In this document: positions 43,111 to 54,631 of the stretch, piece after piece
Position numbering within the stretch: the first letter of the stretch is position 1
Layout of the letters: each line of letters opens with the position of its first letter
Assembly: GCF_000281715.2 (NCBI RefSeq)
Contig: NZ_CP124576.1
Span: forward strand, 1,619,501-1,683,500
Direction: 5' to 3'
Length of the DNA stretch: 64,000 nucleotides
Origin: Sphingobium sp. AP49
Lineage (GTDB): Bacteria; Pseudomonadota; Alphaproteobacteria; Sphingomonadales; Sphingomonadaceae
Made by a program: the position numbers and the translations under genes
The notes under the pieces: generated by a model
Seen by the model: only the letters and a program-made list of their open reading frames with translations
Database searches by the model: none
Told to the model about the DNA's origin: nothing

Positions 43111-43949
43111 TGCAGGCGAAGCGGGGGATCGGAGCGACGGGGCTGCTGCTGGCGGCCCTGTTCCTGTCAGGCTGTTCGCAATCGAACGAGGAGGACGGGT
43201 CGGGCGGCAATATGCCGGCCAATGCGGCTGTCCGCGCCTTCGCCGACCGCATGGCCGGCACGCCCCCGCCCGCACGCCCGGCCAAGCCGTTCGACCATTC
43301 CGAAAAGACCGACCTGCTTGAGTTCGTCTATACCTATCCGGCGCAGGCTGCGGCTGTTCCGGCGCTGGTCGATCGGTTCAGCAAGGCGATGGCCGAGGCG
43401 AAGGCGGATGCGCTGAAGATGGCGGGTGAGGACCGGAAATCGGCGAAGCAGTCGGGCTTTCCTTTCCACCCGCACAGCCGTGAGACGCGCTGGAGCGTCA
43501 TGGCGGACACCCCGCGTTTCCTGGCGCTCGAATCCTCCAATTACATGTTCACCGGCGGCGCCCATGGCATGACCGGCTATGAAGCGCTGCTGTGGGACAA
43601 GGAAAGGCGTCGCGAGACCGATTTCGGTGCGCTGCTGACGTCGGAAGCGGCCTTTGCCGCAGCCATTCATGATCCCTTCTGCAAGGCGTTGGATCGCGAA
43701 CGGACGAAGAAGCGCGGCGCACCAGTGCCGCCGGGCGACGATGACTTCAGCAAATGTATCGATCCGATGAAGCAGGTGCTGGCGCCGACATCGCGTGACG
43801 GCAAGCTGATCGACGGCATCCAGGTGACGATCGGCCCTTATGGCGCCGGCCCCTATGCCGAGGGCAGCTATGACATCAAGCTGCCGGTCGATGCGGCGAT
43901 CTACAAGGTCATCAAGACCGAATATCAGGATGCTTTCGCCAAGCCCTGA
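43110..43949 (+). CDS. DUF3298/DUF4163-type lipoprotein
   Basis: 279 residues from ATG 43110. Lipobox FLSGC (Cys22) marks lipidation. The mature protein has SSNYMFTGGAHGMTGYEALLWD, an arrangement typical of DUF4163, then DGIQVTIGPYGAGPYAEGSYDIKLP, typical of DUF3298. The domain pair is found in exported anti-sigma-like and stress proteins such as RsiV. Coupled to the preceding small gene; a palindromic repeat follows. Confidence 0.82.
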   Translation: MQAKRGIGATGLLLAALFLSGCSQSNEEDGSGGNMPANAAVRAFADRMAGTPPPARPAKPFDHSEKTDLLEFVYTYPAQAAAVPALVDRFSKAMAEAKADALKMAGEDRKSAKQSGFPFHPHSRETRWSVMADTPRFLALESSNYMFTGGAHGMTGYEALLWDKERRRETDFGALLTSEAAFAAAIHDPFCKALDRERTKKRGAPVPPGDDDFSKCIDPMKQVLAPTSRDGKLIDGIQVTIGPYGAGPYAEGSYDIKLPVDAAIYKVIKTEYQDAFAKP

Positions 43950-43956
43950 GAATAGC

Positions 43957-44020
43957 CGTCATTGCGAGGCGCGAAGCGCTGCGGCAATCCATGGATTGCT
44001 TCGCGGCGCTCGCAATGACG
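43957..44020. repeat. 64-bp palindromic dispersed repeat (REP/MITE-like)
   Basis: CGTCATTGCGAG at 43957-43968 is mirrored by CTCGCAATGACG at 44009-44020. An inner palindrome CAATCCATGGATTG sits at the centre. This GTCATTGCGAG...CTCGCAATGAC element is a well-known intergenic repeat class in many bacteria. It lies between convergent genes. Confidence 0.85.
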
Positions 44021-44027
44021 ATCTTGT

Positions 44028-45395
44028 TCAGGCGGGCACGCCGTACAGGTCGTGCTCGTCCGCATCCTCGATCAGCACGTCGAACATGTCGCCGGCTTTC
44101 CGGCCTTCGCCGACGTCGCGCAGGAAGACATTGCCGTCGATTTCCGGCGCGTCGGCTTGGCTGCGCGCGGTCGCGCCGATGCTGCCATCCTCTTCGTCCG
44201 GCTCGCCGACCTCATCGATGATGACAGGCAACACCCGGCCGATCTTGGCCTGAAGCTTGGCGGCGCTGATCGCTGCGGTCTTTTCCATGATCCGCTGGTA
44301 GCGCTCTTCCTTGACTTCTTCGGGCACCGCGCCGGGCAGATCATTGGCTGGGGCGCCCTCGACCGGCTCGAAGCGGAAGGCGCCGACGCGGTCGAGCTGC
44401 GCTTCGTCCAGCCAGTCGAGCAGATATTGGAAATCGGCTTCGGTCTCGCCGGGGAAGCCTACGACGAAGCTGGAACGGATCGCGATGTCGGGGCAGATGT
44501 CACGCCACTTGCGGATGCGGTCCAGCACCTTGGCTTCATTGGCCGGGCGCTTCATCGCCTTCAGCACCGACGGCGAGGCATGCTGGAAGGGAATGTCGAG
44601 ATAGGGCGTCAGCAGTCCTTCAGCCATCAGCGGGATGACATGATCGACATGGGGGTAGGGATAGACATAGTGGAGGCGCACCCAGGGGGCGACGCCGTCC
44701 GCCGTGCGCAGCTGGCCCAGTTCGCGCGCCATGTCGGTCATATGGGCGCGGACCTCATGGCCCTTCCACATGCGCGGTTCATGCCGGGTGTCGACGCCAT
44801 AGGCCGATGTGTCCTGGCTGATGACCAGCAATTCCTTGGTGCCGGCGGCGACCAGCTTCTCCGCCTCGCGCAGCACCGCGTCGATCCGGCGCGACACCAG
44901 GTCGCCACGGATCGAGGGGATGATGCAGAAGGAGCAGCGATGGTTGCAGCCCTCTGAAATCTTCAAATAGCTGTAGTGGCGCGGGGTGAGCTTCAGCCCG
45001 CCTTCGGGCACCAGGTCGACAAAGGCATTGGGGATCGGCGGCGATGCGTCATGGACGGCATTGACCACCTGCTCATATTGATGCGCGCCGGTGACGGCCA
45101 GCACCTGCGGGAATTTCGCGCGGATCACGTCCGCCTCGTCGCCCATGCAGCCGGTGACGATGACGCGGCCATTTTCGGCCATGGCCTCGCCGATCGCCTC
45201 CAGCGATTCCTCCTTGGCGGAATCGAGGAAGCCACAGGTGTTGACCAGCACGACGTCGGCGCCGGCATAGTCGGCGGACATCTGATAGCCGTCGGAACGC
45301 AGCTTGGTCAGGATACGCTCGGAGTCGACCAGGTTCTTCGGACAGCCGAGCGAAACCATGCCGATCTTCGGCGCGTCTGGGATTTTGGTTGCCAT
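44028..45395 (-). CDS. rimO: Ribosomal protein uS12 methylthiotransferase RimO
   Basis: 455 residues from ATG 45395. N-terminal UPF0004 domain with cysteines in [13 protein letters not shown] (Cys18), NTCGF and TGCMGDEA. Radical SAM motif GCNHRCSFC near residue 148 binds the second 4Fe-4S cluster. C-terminal TRAM domain includes [32 protein letters not shown] and [11 protein letters not shown] are RimO-specific and separate it from MiaB. It methylthiolates Asp88 of ribosomal protein S12. Confidence 0.95.
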   Translation of the reverse strand: MATKIPDAPKIGMVSLGCPKNLVDSERILTKLRSDGYQMSADYAGADVVLVNTCGFLDSAKEESLEAIGEAMAENGRVIVTGCMGDEADVIRAKFPQVLAVTGAHQYEQVVNAVHDASPPIPNAFVDLVPEGGLKLTPRHYSYLKISEGCNHRCSFCIIPSIRGDLVSRRIDAVLREAEKLVAAGTKELLVISQDTSAYGVDTRHEPRMWKGHEVRAHMTDMARELGQLRTADGVAPWVRLHYVYPYPHVDHVIPLMAEGLLTPYLDIPFQHASPSVLKAMKRPANEAKVLDRIRKWRDICPDIAIRSSFVVGFPGETEADFQYLLDWLDEAQLDRVGAFRFEPVEGAPANDLPGAVPEEVKEERYQRIMEKTAAISAAKLQAKIGRVLPVIIDEVGEPDEEDGSIGATARSQADAPEIDGNVFLRDVGEGRKAGDMFDVLIEDADEHDLYGVPA

Positions 45396-45451
45396 GATCG
45401 GCGCGCACATAGGGATTTTTGCGCCAAATGTCACGGGGTAGCCGAAAAGAC

Positions 45452-45482
45452 AAAGGGCGCGCCGGGATGGACGCGCCCTTTG
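45452..45482 (-). terminator. Intrinsic terminator of the TonB-dependent receptor gene
   Basis: AAAGGGCGCG and CGCGCCCTTT form a 10-bp perfect stem around a 10-base loop with T-rich flank (TGTCTTTTC) on the minus strand, 23 bases after the receptor stop. Confidence 0.85.
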
Positions 45483-45504
45483 CCATGGTCAAATGGCCGT
45501 TTTC

Positions 45505-48333
45505 TTACATCTTGTAGGTCAGGCGCAGATAACCGAACTGGCCCGGCACATCATAGGTGGTGGGATCGAAATTGGCGCTGTCGCAGGTGAAGCAGGCTGG
45601 CGGATCCTGATCGAACAGATTGTTGACGCCGAAGGTCACACGCGTGCGATGGTCCATCCAGGCGGGCGAGAAATAGAGCTGGATGTCGCCATAGAAGGTG
45701 CTGCCCATGCTATGTTCGCCATCGCGTTCGTCGACCGAGCTGATGTAGCGGCCGGTGAAGGAGGCGCCATAGCCCTCCGTCGACCAGTCGAGCGTCGCAT
45801 TGGCCTTGAACTTGGGATAGGCCTGATCCGGGCTGCCGCGTTCGGTGCCGGCATATTTCTGCGTCGGCGCGTTGAGATCGGCTGGCGGCTCGACATTATA
45901 TTTGAACAGCCAGGCGGCGTTGATGTTCAGGCCGATCGAGCCGTTCGAGATCGGCTGCGAGCGGTAGATGAACGATGCGTCGATGCCGTCGGTCTTGATC
46001 GCGTTGAGGTTCTGCAGCACGCCGTTGATGCCGGCGACGCTGCCGCTGCCGGTGCGGGTGATGGCGGCGCAGCTGACCGGATCGGCCTCATAGGCGCAGC
46101 GCGACAGGGTCAGCGACGCAGGGACCGAGTCGATCGCGTTCTTGAGGCTGATATTATAATAATTCACCTCCAGGCTGAGATTGCTGGCAAAACCGCCGCG
46201 CGCCCAGGACGGGCTGTAGACGCCGCCCAGCGTCCAGGTCTTGGAGGTTTCGGGCTTGAGCGCGGTCGACCCCTGCGAGAAGATGCCGAGCTGGCCGCCG
46301 GTCGGTTCGGCATAGCTGCCATTGGCCGGCACGCCATTGGCGATACAATTGGCGCGGACGGTGGCGTTGGTCTGGAAGGCGCCACCCGGCGCGCTGGTGC
46401 AGGGATCGTCGATCGTGGCGTCGGTGCGCGACCGGCCGGCATACAATTCGCCGATGCTGGGTGCGCGCAGGCTTTCGGCATAGCCGCCACGGATCAGCAG
46501 GTCCTTGATCGGCTTCCACAGGCCCGATGCGGTAAAGGTCGTGTTGCTGCCGAAGCTGCTATAGTTGGAATGGCGCACCGCGCCGTCCAGTTCCAGCTTC
46601 TGGAAGAAGGGCACATCGGCCAGGATCGGGATGCGGATTTCGCCATAGACTTCATCGACATTGAAGCCGCCTGCCGCCGGGCTGGTCGGCACGTCGGCGC
46701 CCAGGCCCGCCGTGATGATCGGATCGGGCGTGTAGCTGGCCCGCTGGTCGCGATGCTCGTAACCGACCGCGAAGGCCACTGCGCCGCCGGGCAGATCGAA
46801 CAATTCGCCCGACAGGTTGGCGGTGGCATCCCACAATTCCTGGGTGCTGCGGTCATGTTCGTCGAACGTGACATAATCGAGCATGGCCTGGGTAATCGAT
46901 CCCGCGCCGCCGAAGATGTTGAACGGTACGCAGGCGCCGGTGCAGCTTCCGACCGGACCAAGCGCCTGGGCCAGCTTGGCCGCGTTCAAATTGCCGGTGA
47001 AGGTCTGGTGTGCATTGTTGCTGCCATAGATGCCATTGACGTCCCAATACCATTTGCGATCGCCGACATCGAAAGAGCCATCGAGGGTCGCGGCCATCGT
47101 CATGGTGTCGACGGTCTGGCTGAAGGTACGCGGTCCGCCCTCGATGAAGCGGCGGCGGACGGTCGAATAATTGGCGTCCGAACCGTCGGCACCCGACGAC
47201 AGCGTCACGCCGAACGGGTTATAGGGATTGCTGGCATCGATCGAGATCGTGTCGAGCAGGTTGCCGTTGCCGGCATCCGGGCCGATGAACAGCGGCAGCG
47301 GCGCGGCGATCGTCGTCGATGCGCGGTGCTGATAGACCATGCGCGTGCGCAGATTGATGGTGTCGGTCAGTTCCGCCTTCAGATTGACGAAGCCGCCATA
47401 GCGTTCCGACGGCGTCAGCAGATAATTATAGGGCTGGAAATTGAAGGAGTCGGTTGCCGAGCTGTAGTTGCGATAATCCGACAGTACCGGCGCGCGGCCG
47501 ATGACCGGGGCGCTGAGCGTCAGGCTCTGGCCCAGAACGTCGTACCGACCATTGGGAGTGGCGCTGGAACAGCCACCGGCGGCGCAGCTGGTGGCGCCGG
47601 GGGTCGGCCATTGCGAGATTGAGCGATCGGATGTGCCGACGCTGCCCTGGTTCACATAATTGGCGCCGAACACGATCGAGACCCGGTCGGTCTGCACCCC
47701 ATAGCTGGCGTTGAGGTCCCAGGTATCGCCATCGCCCTGTTCATAGGTGCCGAACTGGGCCGACAGGTCGAGCCCCTTTTGCGACTGTTTGGTGATGATG
47801 TTGACGACGCCGGCGATCGCATCCGAGCCATAGAGCGGGGAGGCGCCCGACTGCAGCACTTCGACCCGTTCGATCATGTTGGCGGGAATCGAATTGAGGT
47901 CGACCGAGGCGGGAATGCCGCCCGCCGCCGAGCCGTTCACATAGCGCATGCCATCGACCAGGATCAGCGTGCGCTTGGCACCCAGATAGCGGAGGTCGAC
48001 TTCGGCCGAGCCGGAACTGACGCCAGTGCCGTCGGGCGGGCCGCCGATATTGCCGGCATTGTTGACCTTGGTGTTGAGGCCGCCTGCGGCGCTGGGAATG
48101 CGCTGCAGCACATCGGCGATCGAGGAGAGGCCGGTGCGGGCGATCGCTTCCTGGTCGACGGTGACGATCGGCTTGTCCTGGTCGAGCGGGTTCTGGCGGA
48201 TGCGGGAGCCCGTGACGATGATGGCGGCGCCGCTATCATCGACCTGCGGGGCAGTGGACTGGGCGAAAGACGGTGCGTTCCAGGCAAAGGCGGACAGGAC
48301 GACGCCACATCGCAGGACATTCTTCAGACGCAT
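45505..48333 (-). CDS. TonB-dependent outer membrane receptor
   Basis: 942 residues. Signal peptide ends in APSFAQ. The TonB-box-like GAAIIVTGSRIRQ is followed by the plug domain: VLQRIPSAAGG, RYLGAKRTLILVDGMR and IERVEVLQSGASPLYGSDAIAGVVNII. The remainder forms the 22-strand barrel with AESLRAPSIGELY in the TonB_dep_Rec region. It ends in LRLTYKM rather than the usual terminal phenylalanine. Such proteins import siderophores, oligosaccharides or other large nutrients; the ligand cannot be told. Not adjacent to transport or hydrolase genes that could reveal it. Confidence 0.93.
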   Translation of the reverse strand: MRLKNVLRCGVVLSAFAWNAPSFAQSTAPQVDDSGAAIIVTGSRIRQNPLDQDKPIVTVDQEAIARTGLSSIADVLQRIPSAAGGLNTKVNNAGNIGGPPDGTGVSSGSAEVDLRYLGAKRTLILVDGMRYVNGSAAGGIPASVDLNSIPANMIERVEVLQSGASPLYGSDAIAGVVNIITKQSQKGLDLSAQFGTYEQGDGDTWDLNASYGVQTDRVSIVFGANYVNQGSVGTSDRSISQWPTPGATSCAAGGCSSATPNGRYDVLGQSLTLSAPVIGRAPVLSDYRNYSSATDSFNFQPYNYLLTPSERYGGFVNLKAELTDTINLRTRMVYQHRASTTIAAPLPLFIGPDAGNGNLLDTISIDASNPYNPFGVTLSSGADGSDANYSTVRRRFIEGGPRTFSQTVDTMTMAATLDGSFDVGDRKWYWDVNGIYGSNNAHQTFTGNLNAAKLAQALGPVGSCTGACVPFNIFGGAGSITQAMLDYVTFDEHDRSTQELWDATANLSGELFDLPGGAVAFAVGYEHRDQRASYTPDPIITAGLGADVPTSPAAGGFNVDEVYGEIRIPILADVPFFQKLELDGAVRHSNYSSFGSNTTFTASGLWKPIKDLLIRGGYAESLRAPSIGELYAGRSRTDATIDDPCTSAPGGAFQTNATVRANCIANGVPANGSYAEPTGGQLGIFSQGSTALKPETSKTWTLGGVYSPSWARGGFASNLSLEVNYYNISLKNAIDSVPASLTLSRCAYEADPVSCAAITRTGSGSVAGINGVLQNLNAIKTDGIDASFIYRSQPISNGSIGLNINAAWLFKYNVEPPADLNAPTQKYAGTERGSPDQAYPKFKANATLDWSTEGYGASFTGRYISSVDERDGEHSMGSTFYGDIQLYFSPAWMDHRTRVTFGVNNLFDQDPPACFTCDSANFDPTTYDVPGQFGYLRLTYKM

Positions 48334-48486
48334 GATACACCCCTCGAAAATCAGACTAAGAGGAGTGTTGCCATTCTATGACAGCAAGGCAATTGGCCTT
48401 ATGCTGCGCTGCACCGTCGGTAGCACGAATTTTTCCATATGTTGCCAGATCGCAACAAAACTATTCGGTTCGACCGCATATTATAT

Positions 48487-49545
48487 CTATTGGTCGCCAG
48501 CCGCTGCGCCGGGATGCGTTTCTTCCACGATCTCGATGAGGCAATCTCCAGCCTGGAGCAGGCGTGCGCCCTCTTCCCAGAAGCCGATCGGCCGTTCGCC
48601 GCGATAGATGCGCACGCCAAGGCCGGTGGTGATCGCCGTCAACGGCTTGCCGATCTCCTCTGGCTGGACGGGCCGTTCGTGCAGCTTCACCCGGCCGCCC
48701 GACGCGGCGAGGTCGGCCATATAATCGGCGATATGCTTGCCGCTGGTGCTGCCCGCCAGCAGCAGGCCGGCGAAGCTGACCGGATTGATGACCGTGGTGG
48801 CGCCGGCCTGGCGCGCGGGCACCTCATTATCCTCGTTGCGCACGACGATGCTGATCGGCAGGCGAGGAGCCAGGTGGCGGGCGGTCAACGTGATGAGGAT
48901 CGATGTGTCGTCGCGGCCGGCGGACACGATCATCGTGCGGGCGCGGTGGATGGCGACATCCTTCAGCGTCTTGTCGCGCGTCGAATCCCCGCACAATATA
49001 TTGCATCCCAGCGCTTCGGCGACGCCGAGCGCCTTTTCGCTGCCATCGATCACCACGATCTCGCGCGGGTCGGTGCCGCGCGCCAGCAATTCGTTCACCG
49101 CCTCCTGGCCGCTGGTGCCAAAGCCGGTGACGACGATATGATTGTGCAGATCGGCCTGAATGCGTGCCATGCGCCACCTGTAGAGGATGTTGCGGAAGAA
49201 GAGATTATAGGCGGTGCCGAGGAAGATGACCCAGACAAACAGCCGGATCGGCGTGACCAACAAGGCCTCGAACAGTCGCGCTTCCGGGCTGACCGGCACG
49301 ATATCGCCATAGCCGACGGTGGTGACCGTGACGGTGGTGAAATAGAGGACGTCGACGAAGCTGATCTGGTTGTCGAGATTATCCTTGAGGCCGTCGCGTC
49401 CGACCCAGTGGATCAGCAGCACCAGCGTTATCAGGAAGAAGACGAGAAGGACACGCCAGACCAGGTCAGCCCAGACGGGTAGCGAGGACCGCCGCCGCAG
49501 GAAGCCGGACGGAGAGGTCCGGGTGGCGGTCGTCGCGATCTTCAT
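48487..49545 (-). CDS. Potassium channel with TrkA-N (RCK) domain
   Basis: 352 residues. Two membrane segments flank a pore helix and the selectivity filter TVTTVGYGD near residue 78, so it is a two-TM tetrameric channel. The cytoplasmic Rossmann domain starts HIVVTGFGTSGQEAVNELLARG near residue 136, followed by DGSEKAL and GDSTRDKTLKDVAI, typical of RCK/TrkA-N; a TrkA-C-like end follows. It gates potassium in response to ligands. ATGA-coupled to the upstream nlpD-like gene. Confidence 0.93.
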   Translation of the reverse strand: MKIATTATRTSPSGFLRRRSSLPVWADLVWRVLLVFFLITLVLLIHWVGRDGLKDNLDNQISFVDVLYFTTVTVTTVGYGDIVPVSPEARLFEALLVTPIRLFVWVIFLGTAYNLFFRNILYRWRMARIQADLHNHIVVTGFGTSGQEAVNELLARGTDPREIVVIDGSEKALGVAEALGCNILCGDSTRDKTLKDVAIHRARTMIVSAGRDDTSILITLTARHLAPRLPISIVVRNEDNEVPARQAGATTVINPVSFAGLLLAGSTSGKHIADYMADLAASGGRVKLHERPVQPEEIGKPLTAITTGLGVRIYRGERPIGFWEEGARLLQAGDCLIEIVEETHPGAAAGDQ

Positions 49546-50666
49546 GGGTTCGGCAACTGGGTCATGGGATCGATCGGCACCCGGTCCTTGCGCAATTCAA
49601 AATGCAGCTTCGGCTTGCTGGCATAGCCTGTGTCGCCGCTCAGGCCAATCACCTGGCCCTTCCTCACCTTCTGGCCGCGCACGACATCGATTCGGCTGGC
49701 ATGGCCATAGGCGCTGACCCAGCCGCTGCCATGGGTGACGAGAACCAGGCCGCCGAACACGGCGATGCTGTCGCCGGCATAGGCTACCACGCCGTCGGCG
49801 GCCGCCTTGATCGGTGTGCCTATGGCGGCGGCGATGTCGATGCCGTTATTTTTCGCGCCGCTCTCGCCCGGGCCGAAGCGCGCCAGAATATTGCCCTTGA
49901 GCGGCCAGGCGAACGGACCGGAGAAGGTGCCAGGTTGGGCGATCGGAACGTTGGAGGGCAGGGGACGGGGCTGAGCCTTCGCTACCGTGCCGGGCTTATC
50001 TTCGATGGCGGCGGGCTGGCCGCCGGTCAGGACGTCGTCGATGTCGATGCGGAACGCGGCGGCGCGTCGTTCCAGGCTGGTCGAGGGCTGGCGAGGAGAT
50101 GGTGCCGGCGACGAAAATGGCGTGCCACCGGGCAGCAGCAGTCGCTGGCCGCGCCGCAGCACATAGGGTTCGGAGAGGCCGTTGATCTCGACAATGTCGC
50201 TCCAGCGCACGCCGTAAGCAACGGCGATGGCGATGCCGGTCTCGCCCTCCGCCACCGCATGGTAGCGACCACCGGGGATCGACAGGCTTTGTCCCGGACG
50301 CAGGGCATAGGGCGGTTGCAGGCCGTTGGCACGGGCGATCGCTTCCGATCCCGCGCCGGTGCGGTTGCCGACGCCGCGCAGCGTGTCGCCGGGCTGGACG
50401 CTGTAGCTGCTGGCGGCGACGGTCCGCGCGTTTGCCGTTACCTGCTGCGCGGTCCAGACCGGCTTGCGTTCGATCATCTGCGGTTCCGGCTTGGCGGACT
50501 GCTGCGGCATGGAGGGCGAGGGCGGAATGGCCGATGCGGTCTGCGTGGGCGCTGGTGGCGCTGCATAGGGCGCGCTGTCCTGCACCGGTGCGGGGATGCA
50601 GCCTGCCAGCAGCAGCGGCAGCGGCGCCATGGGCAGCCAGCGCCGCCCCTTGTCATGTCCAGCCAT
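49542..50666 (-). CDS. nlpD: NlpD-like lipoprotein: LysM domains and degenerate LytM (M23) domain
   Basis: 374 residues. Lipobox LLAGC (Cys23). Two LysM domains at about 88-131 and 135-180 bind peptidoglycan. The C-terminal LytM domain (about 255-370) has NNGIDIA where active M23 enzymes have a metal-binding histidine (N replaces H), although HFELR remains, so it is likely non-catalytic like E. coli NlpD, which activates amidases in cell separation. The start follows GGGGAGACC. Order surE then nlpD matches the classical surE-nlpD arrangement. Confidence 0.88.
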   Translation of the reverse strand: MAGHDKGRRWLPMAPLPLLLAGCIPAPVQDSAPYAAPPAPTQTASAIPPSPSMPQQSAKPEPQMIERKPVWTAQQVTANARTVAASSYSVQPGDTLRGVGNRTGAGSEAIARANGLQPPYALRPGQSLSIPGGRYHAVAEGETGIAIAVAYGVRWSDIVEINGLSEPYVLRRGQRLLLPGGTPFSSPAPSPRQPSTSLERRAAAFRIDIDDVLTGGQPAAIEDKPGTVAKAQPRPLPSNVPIAQPGTFSGPFAWPLKGNILARFGPGESGAKNNGIDIAAAIGTPIKAAADGVVAYAGDSIAVFGGLVLVTHGSGWVSAYGHASRIDVVRGQKVRKGQVIGLSGDTGYASKPKLHFELRKDRVPIDPMTQLPNP

Positions 50667-50689
50667 TTGGTCTCCCCCCGGAGCGTTAG

Positions 50690-51454
50690 TCAGTCCGAAA
50701 ATGCCTGCGCCGTCGCCGCCAGCGCGCCATCCTGCGTCAGATCATAGTGCAGCGGCGTCACCGCGATATAGTCTTCTGCGATGGCCGCCAGATCGGTCCC
50801 CTCGGGCACGGAATCGCTGCGGCCCAGGCCAAACCAATAATAGCGATAGCCGCGCGGATCGGTGCCCTCGATGATCTTGGTCCGGTCGATATCGTGGAAG
50901 CCCTGCCGCACCACGCGCACGCCCTTGACCCTATCCGGGTCGATCGCGGGAAAATTGACGTTGAACAACAGGCGTGGACTGGCCGGCATCGCGATCAGCG
51001 GGCGCAGCACCCGCGCGCCCCATGCCTCCGCCGCGGCAAAGGGCACCGCGTCGCCCATCGCCTCGCGGGCATAGACCTGGCTCAGCGCGATCGACTTGAT
51101 GCCGGATATCGCGCCCTCCATTGCAGCGGCGACGGTGCCCGAATAAGTCACATCCTCGGCCAGATTGGCGCCGCGATTGACGCCCGACAGGACCAGGTCG
51201 GGCTTGGCATCCTTCATCAGATGGCCGACCGCCATCATCACCGCGTCGGTCGGCGTGCCGGTGACGCTATAATGTTTGTCGCCATGCTTGCGGATGCGCA
51301 GCGGGCGGGTCAGCGTCAGGCTGTGGCCCGCGCCGGACTGCTCCTCGCTCGGCGCGACGATCCAGATATCGTCGGACAGGGTGCGGGCGATCGCCTCCAG
51401 CACCTTCAGCCCCGGCGCATGAACGCCATCGTCATTGGTGAGGAGGATGCGCAT
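50690..51454 (-). CDS. surE: 5'-nucleotidase SurE
   Basis: 254 residues. The N-terminus MRILLTNDDGVHAPG carries the metal-binding Asp pair; PTDAVMMAVGHL, VLSGVNRGANLAEDVTYSGTVAAAMEG and NVNFPA are the family motifs. It dephosphorylates nucleoside monophosphates and some short polyphosphates, and is induced at stationary phase in other bacteria. Genes serS, surE, nlpD and the channel run in one direction with gaps of 29, 23 and -4 bases, indicating an operon. Confidence 0.96.
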   Translation of the reverse strand: MRILLTNDDGVHAPGLKVLEAIARTLSDDIWIVAPSEEQSGAGHSLTLTRPLRIRKHGDKHYSVTGTPTDAVMMAVGHLMKDAKPDLVLSGVNRGANLAEDVTYSGTVAAAMEGAISGIKSIALSQVYAREAMGDAVPFAAAEAWGARVLRPLIAMPASPRLLFNVNFPAIDPDRVKGVRVVRQGFHDIDRTKIIEGTDPRGYRYYWFGLGRSDSVPEGTDLAAIAEDYIAVTPLHYDLTQDGALAATAQAFSD

Positions 51455-51483
51455 CGCCCGTTCCCTTAGCTTATGGCCTTTTC

Positions 51484-53290
<1,807 letters not shown>

Positions 53291-53313
53291 TCGGGCGGAC
53301 GCAATGCAAGAGA

Positions 53314-53342
53314 AAAGGCGGCTTCCGTGTGGAGCCGCCTTT
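53314..53342. terminator. Intrinsic terminator between convergent genes
   Basis: AAAGGCGGCT and AGCCGCCTTT form a 10-bp stem around a nine-base loop, flanked by A and T runs, 23 bases after the host-attachment stop and 24 before the stop of the convergent gene. Confidence 0.88.
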
Positions 53343-53365
53343 GCCATTTTCGCGATTTCCGGAGG

Positions 53366-54217
53366 TCAGGCGTTGCCGGTGTGGATGACCGGTATCGGCT
53401 TGACGGGGCCGATGCCCTCGGCCGCAAGGTCCGGGCCTTTCCGGGCCAGTCGCTTGCGCGCCAGCAGGGCGGCGGCGCCGGCCCCGAACAACAGGACCAT
53501 CGGCGGCGCCGGCACGTCGGTCGGCGGCGGCGGCGCGGACGGCGGCGGTTCATCGATGCCGCCGGTGGTGGTGCCCGACGATGTCGAAGTCGACGAAGAG
53601 CTGGACGAAGACGAGGAACTGGATGTCGACGAGGAAGTCGAGCCGTTCGACGACGATGTCTCACCGAAGCTGGACGAGGAGGTGGTGGTGCCGCTCGACG
53701 TGCTGGTGCTGCTGGTCGAGGTCGCGCCGCCAGACGAAGAGCTGGACGAACTGGAGGACGAGGAACTCGACGAGGACGAACTGGACGATGAGGTCGAGAC
53801 GTCACCGCCGGTCGAGCTGCTGGTCGAGGAGATCACGACCGTGCCGCCCCCGCTGCTGCCGCCGCCGCCGAAGAAACCACCGATGAAGCCGGGGCTGCCA
53901 AAGCCGCCGCTACCGCCCATGACGACGGGCACCGGAGCGCCGCCGCCCGACACGGGCATGGCGGCCGGAACCGGCGGCGGGGGCAGCGGGATCGGTGGCG
54001 ACTGTGTCGTCACGGTGAAGCGGGTGGGGGCACAGGCCGTCTTGATGACGGGCGGCTTGGGACGTGCGACGTAACGGCGCGGCTTGGCCTTCACGCTCTT
54101 GGTGCTGTAGACCACCGCCGGCCGGGCGCTTTCGGCAACATGGACAGCGCCGCCGCCGATGATCGCCCCGCCGCAGGTGCAGGCGCATAATTTTGCCAAA
54201 GCCATCCGAACCGACAT
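53366..54217 (-). CDS. Poly-serine surface protein with PEP-CTERM-like sorting signal
   Basis: 283 residues. An N-terminal segment (MALAKLCACTCGGAIIGGGA) is a likely signal peptide with cysteines. Next come Pro/Gly-rich linkers and a tract of nearly pure Ser/Thr from about residue 129 to 222, encoded by mixed codons (TCG, TCC, TCT, AGC), so selection acts at protein level. Residues 235-260 read VPAPPMVLLFGAGAAALLARKR, close to a PEP-CTERM sorting signal (V-P-A-P instead of V-P-E-P). Unusually, about 25 residues follow the basic cluster. Probably an exported, glycosylated surface protein. Confidence 0.62.
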   Translation of the reverse strand: MSVRMALAKLCACTCGGAIIGGGAVHVAESARPAVVYSTKSVKAKPRRYVARPKPPVIKTACAPTRFTVTTQSPPIPLPPPPVPAAMPVSGGGAPVPVVMGGSGGFGSPGFIGGFFGGGGSSGGGTVVISSTSSSTGGDVSTSSSSSSSSSSSSSSSSSSSSGGATSTSSTSTSSGTTTSSSSFGETSSSNGSTSSSTSSSSSSSSSSSTSTSSGTTTGGIDEPPPSAPPPPTDVPAPPMVLLFGAGAAALLARKRLARKGPDLAAEGIGPVKPIPVIHTGNA

Positions 54218-54631
54218 AGGATCTACTCTTGTCCCATTACCCCTGTTCCGCCATCGGAATATTCCGTAGCTGGAAACGTGCTATTCTCTAATCGACAGCA
54301 ACGCAAAATAAAGCGTTAACTGCAATGGCGTTAACCCTAAATGACGGGTCCAAGTCTAGGAAAATGGGACTTCGGTCTCAATTGAAATGGTTAACGTCTC
54401 ACTATGGCACGATGAAGAGGGAGTAGGTGTAAGTCCCTAGTCATTTATGCCGGGAGGCCCTGATCGAGTCGGCTTGCCTGCCCGGGGATGGGGTGAGCGA
54501 CATGCGGGATGAGCCAGGGCGTATAATGGCCGCTTGTATCGCCTCGTTCCCATGGCTATGAGGCGCCCTCAAACAAAAGTCATGGGCGCCCGGAACTTAC
54601 AGCGCCGGGGCCTCTCGAGTCGGAGAGCCAG
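54218..54631. other. Intergenic region between divergent genes
   Basis: 414 bases. The left part is AT-rich with three GTTAAC sites (at about 54316, 54330 and 54391) that may mark promoters. The right part has a GGCGCCC/GGGCGCC inverted repeat around a 15-base loop in the presumed dksA leader. No ORF with a ribosome site or family signature and no structural RNA was recognised. Confidence 0.45.

Noticed and set aside
49542..50666. Active M23 endopeptidase
   Set aside because: The first metal-binding histidine is replaced by asparagine, so activity is unlikely.
53580..53830. Acidic Asp/Glu-rich plus-strand frame opposite the poly-serine tract
   Set aside because: It is the complement of the serine codons; the minus-strand frame has the signal peptide and sorting signal.
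54300..54400. CtrA site formed by GTTAAC repeats before dksA
   Set aside because: Spacing between TTAA half-sites is 11 rather than 7.
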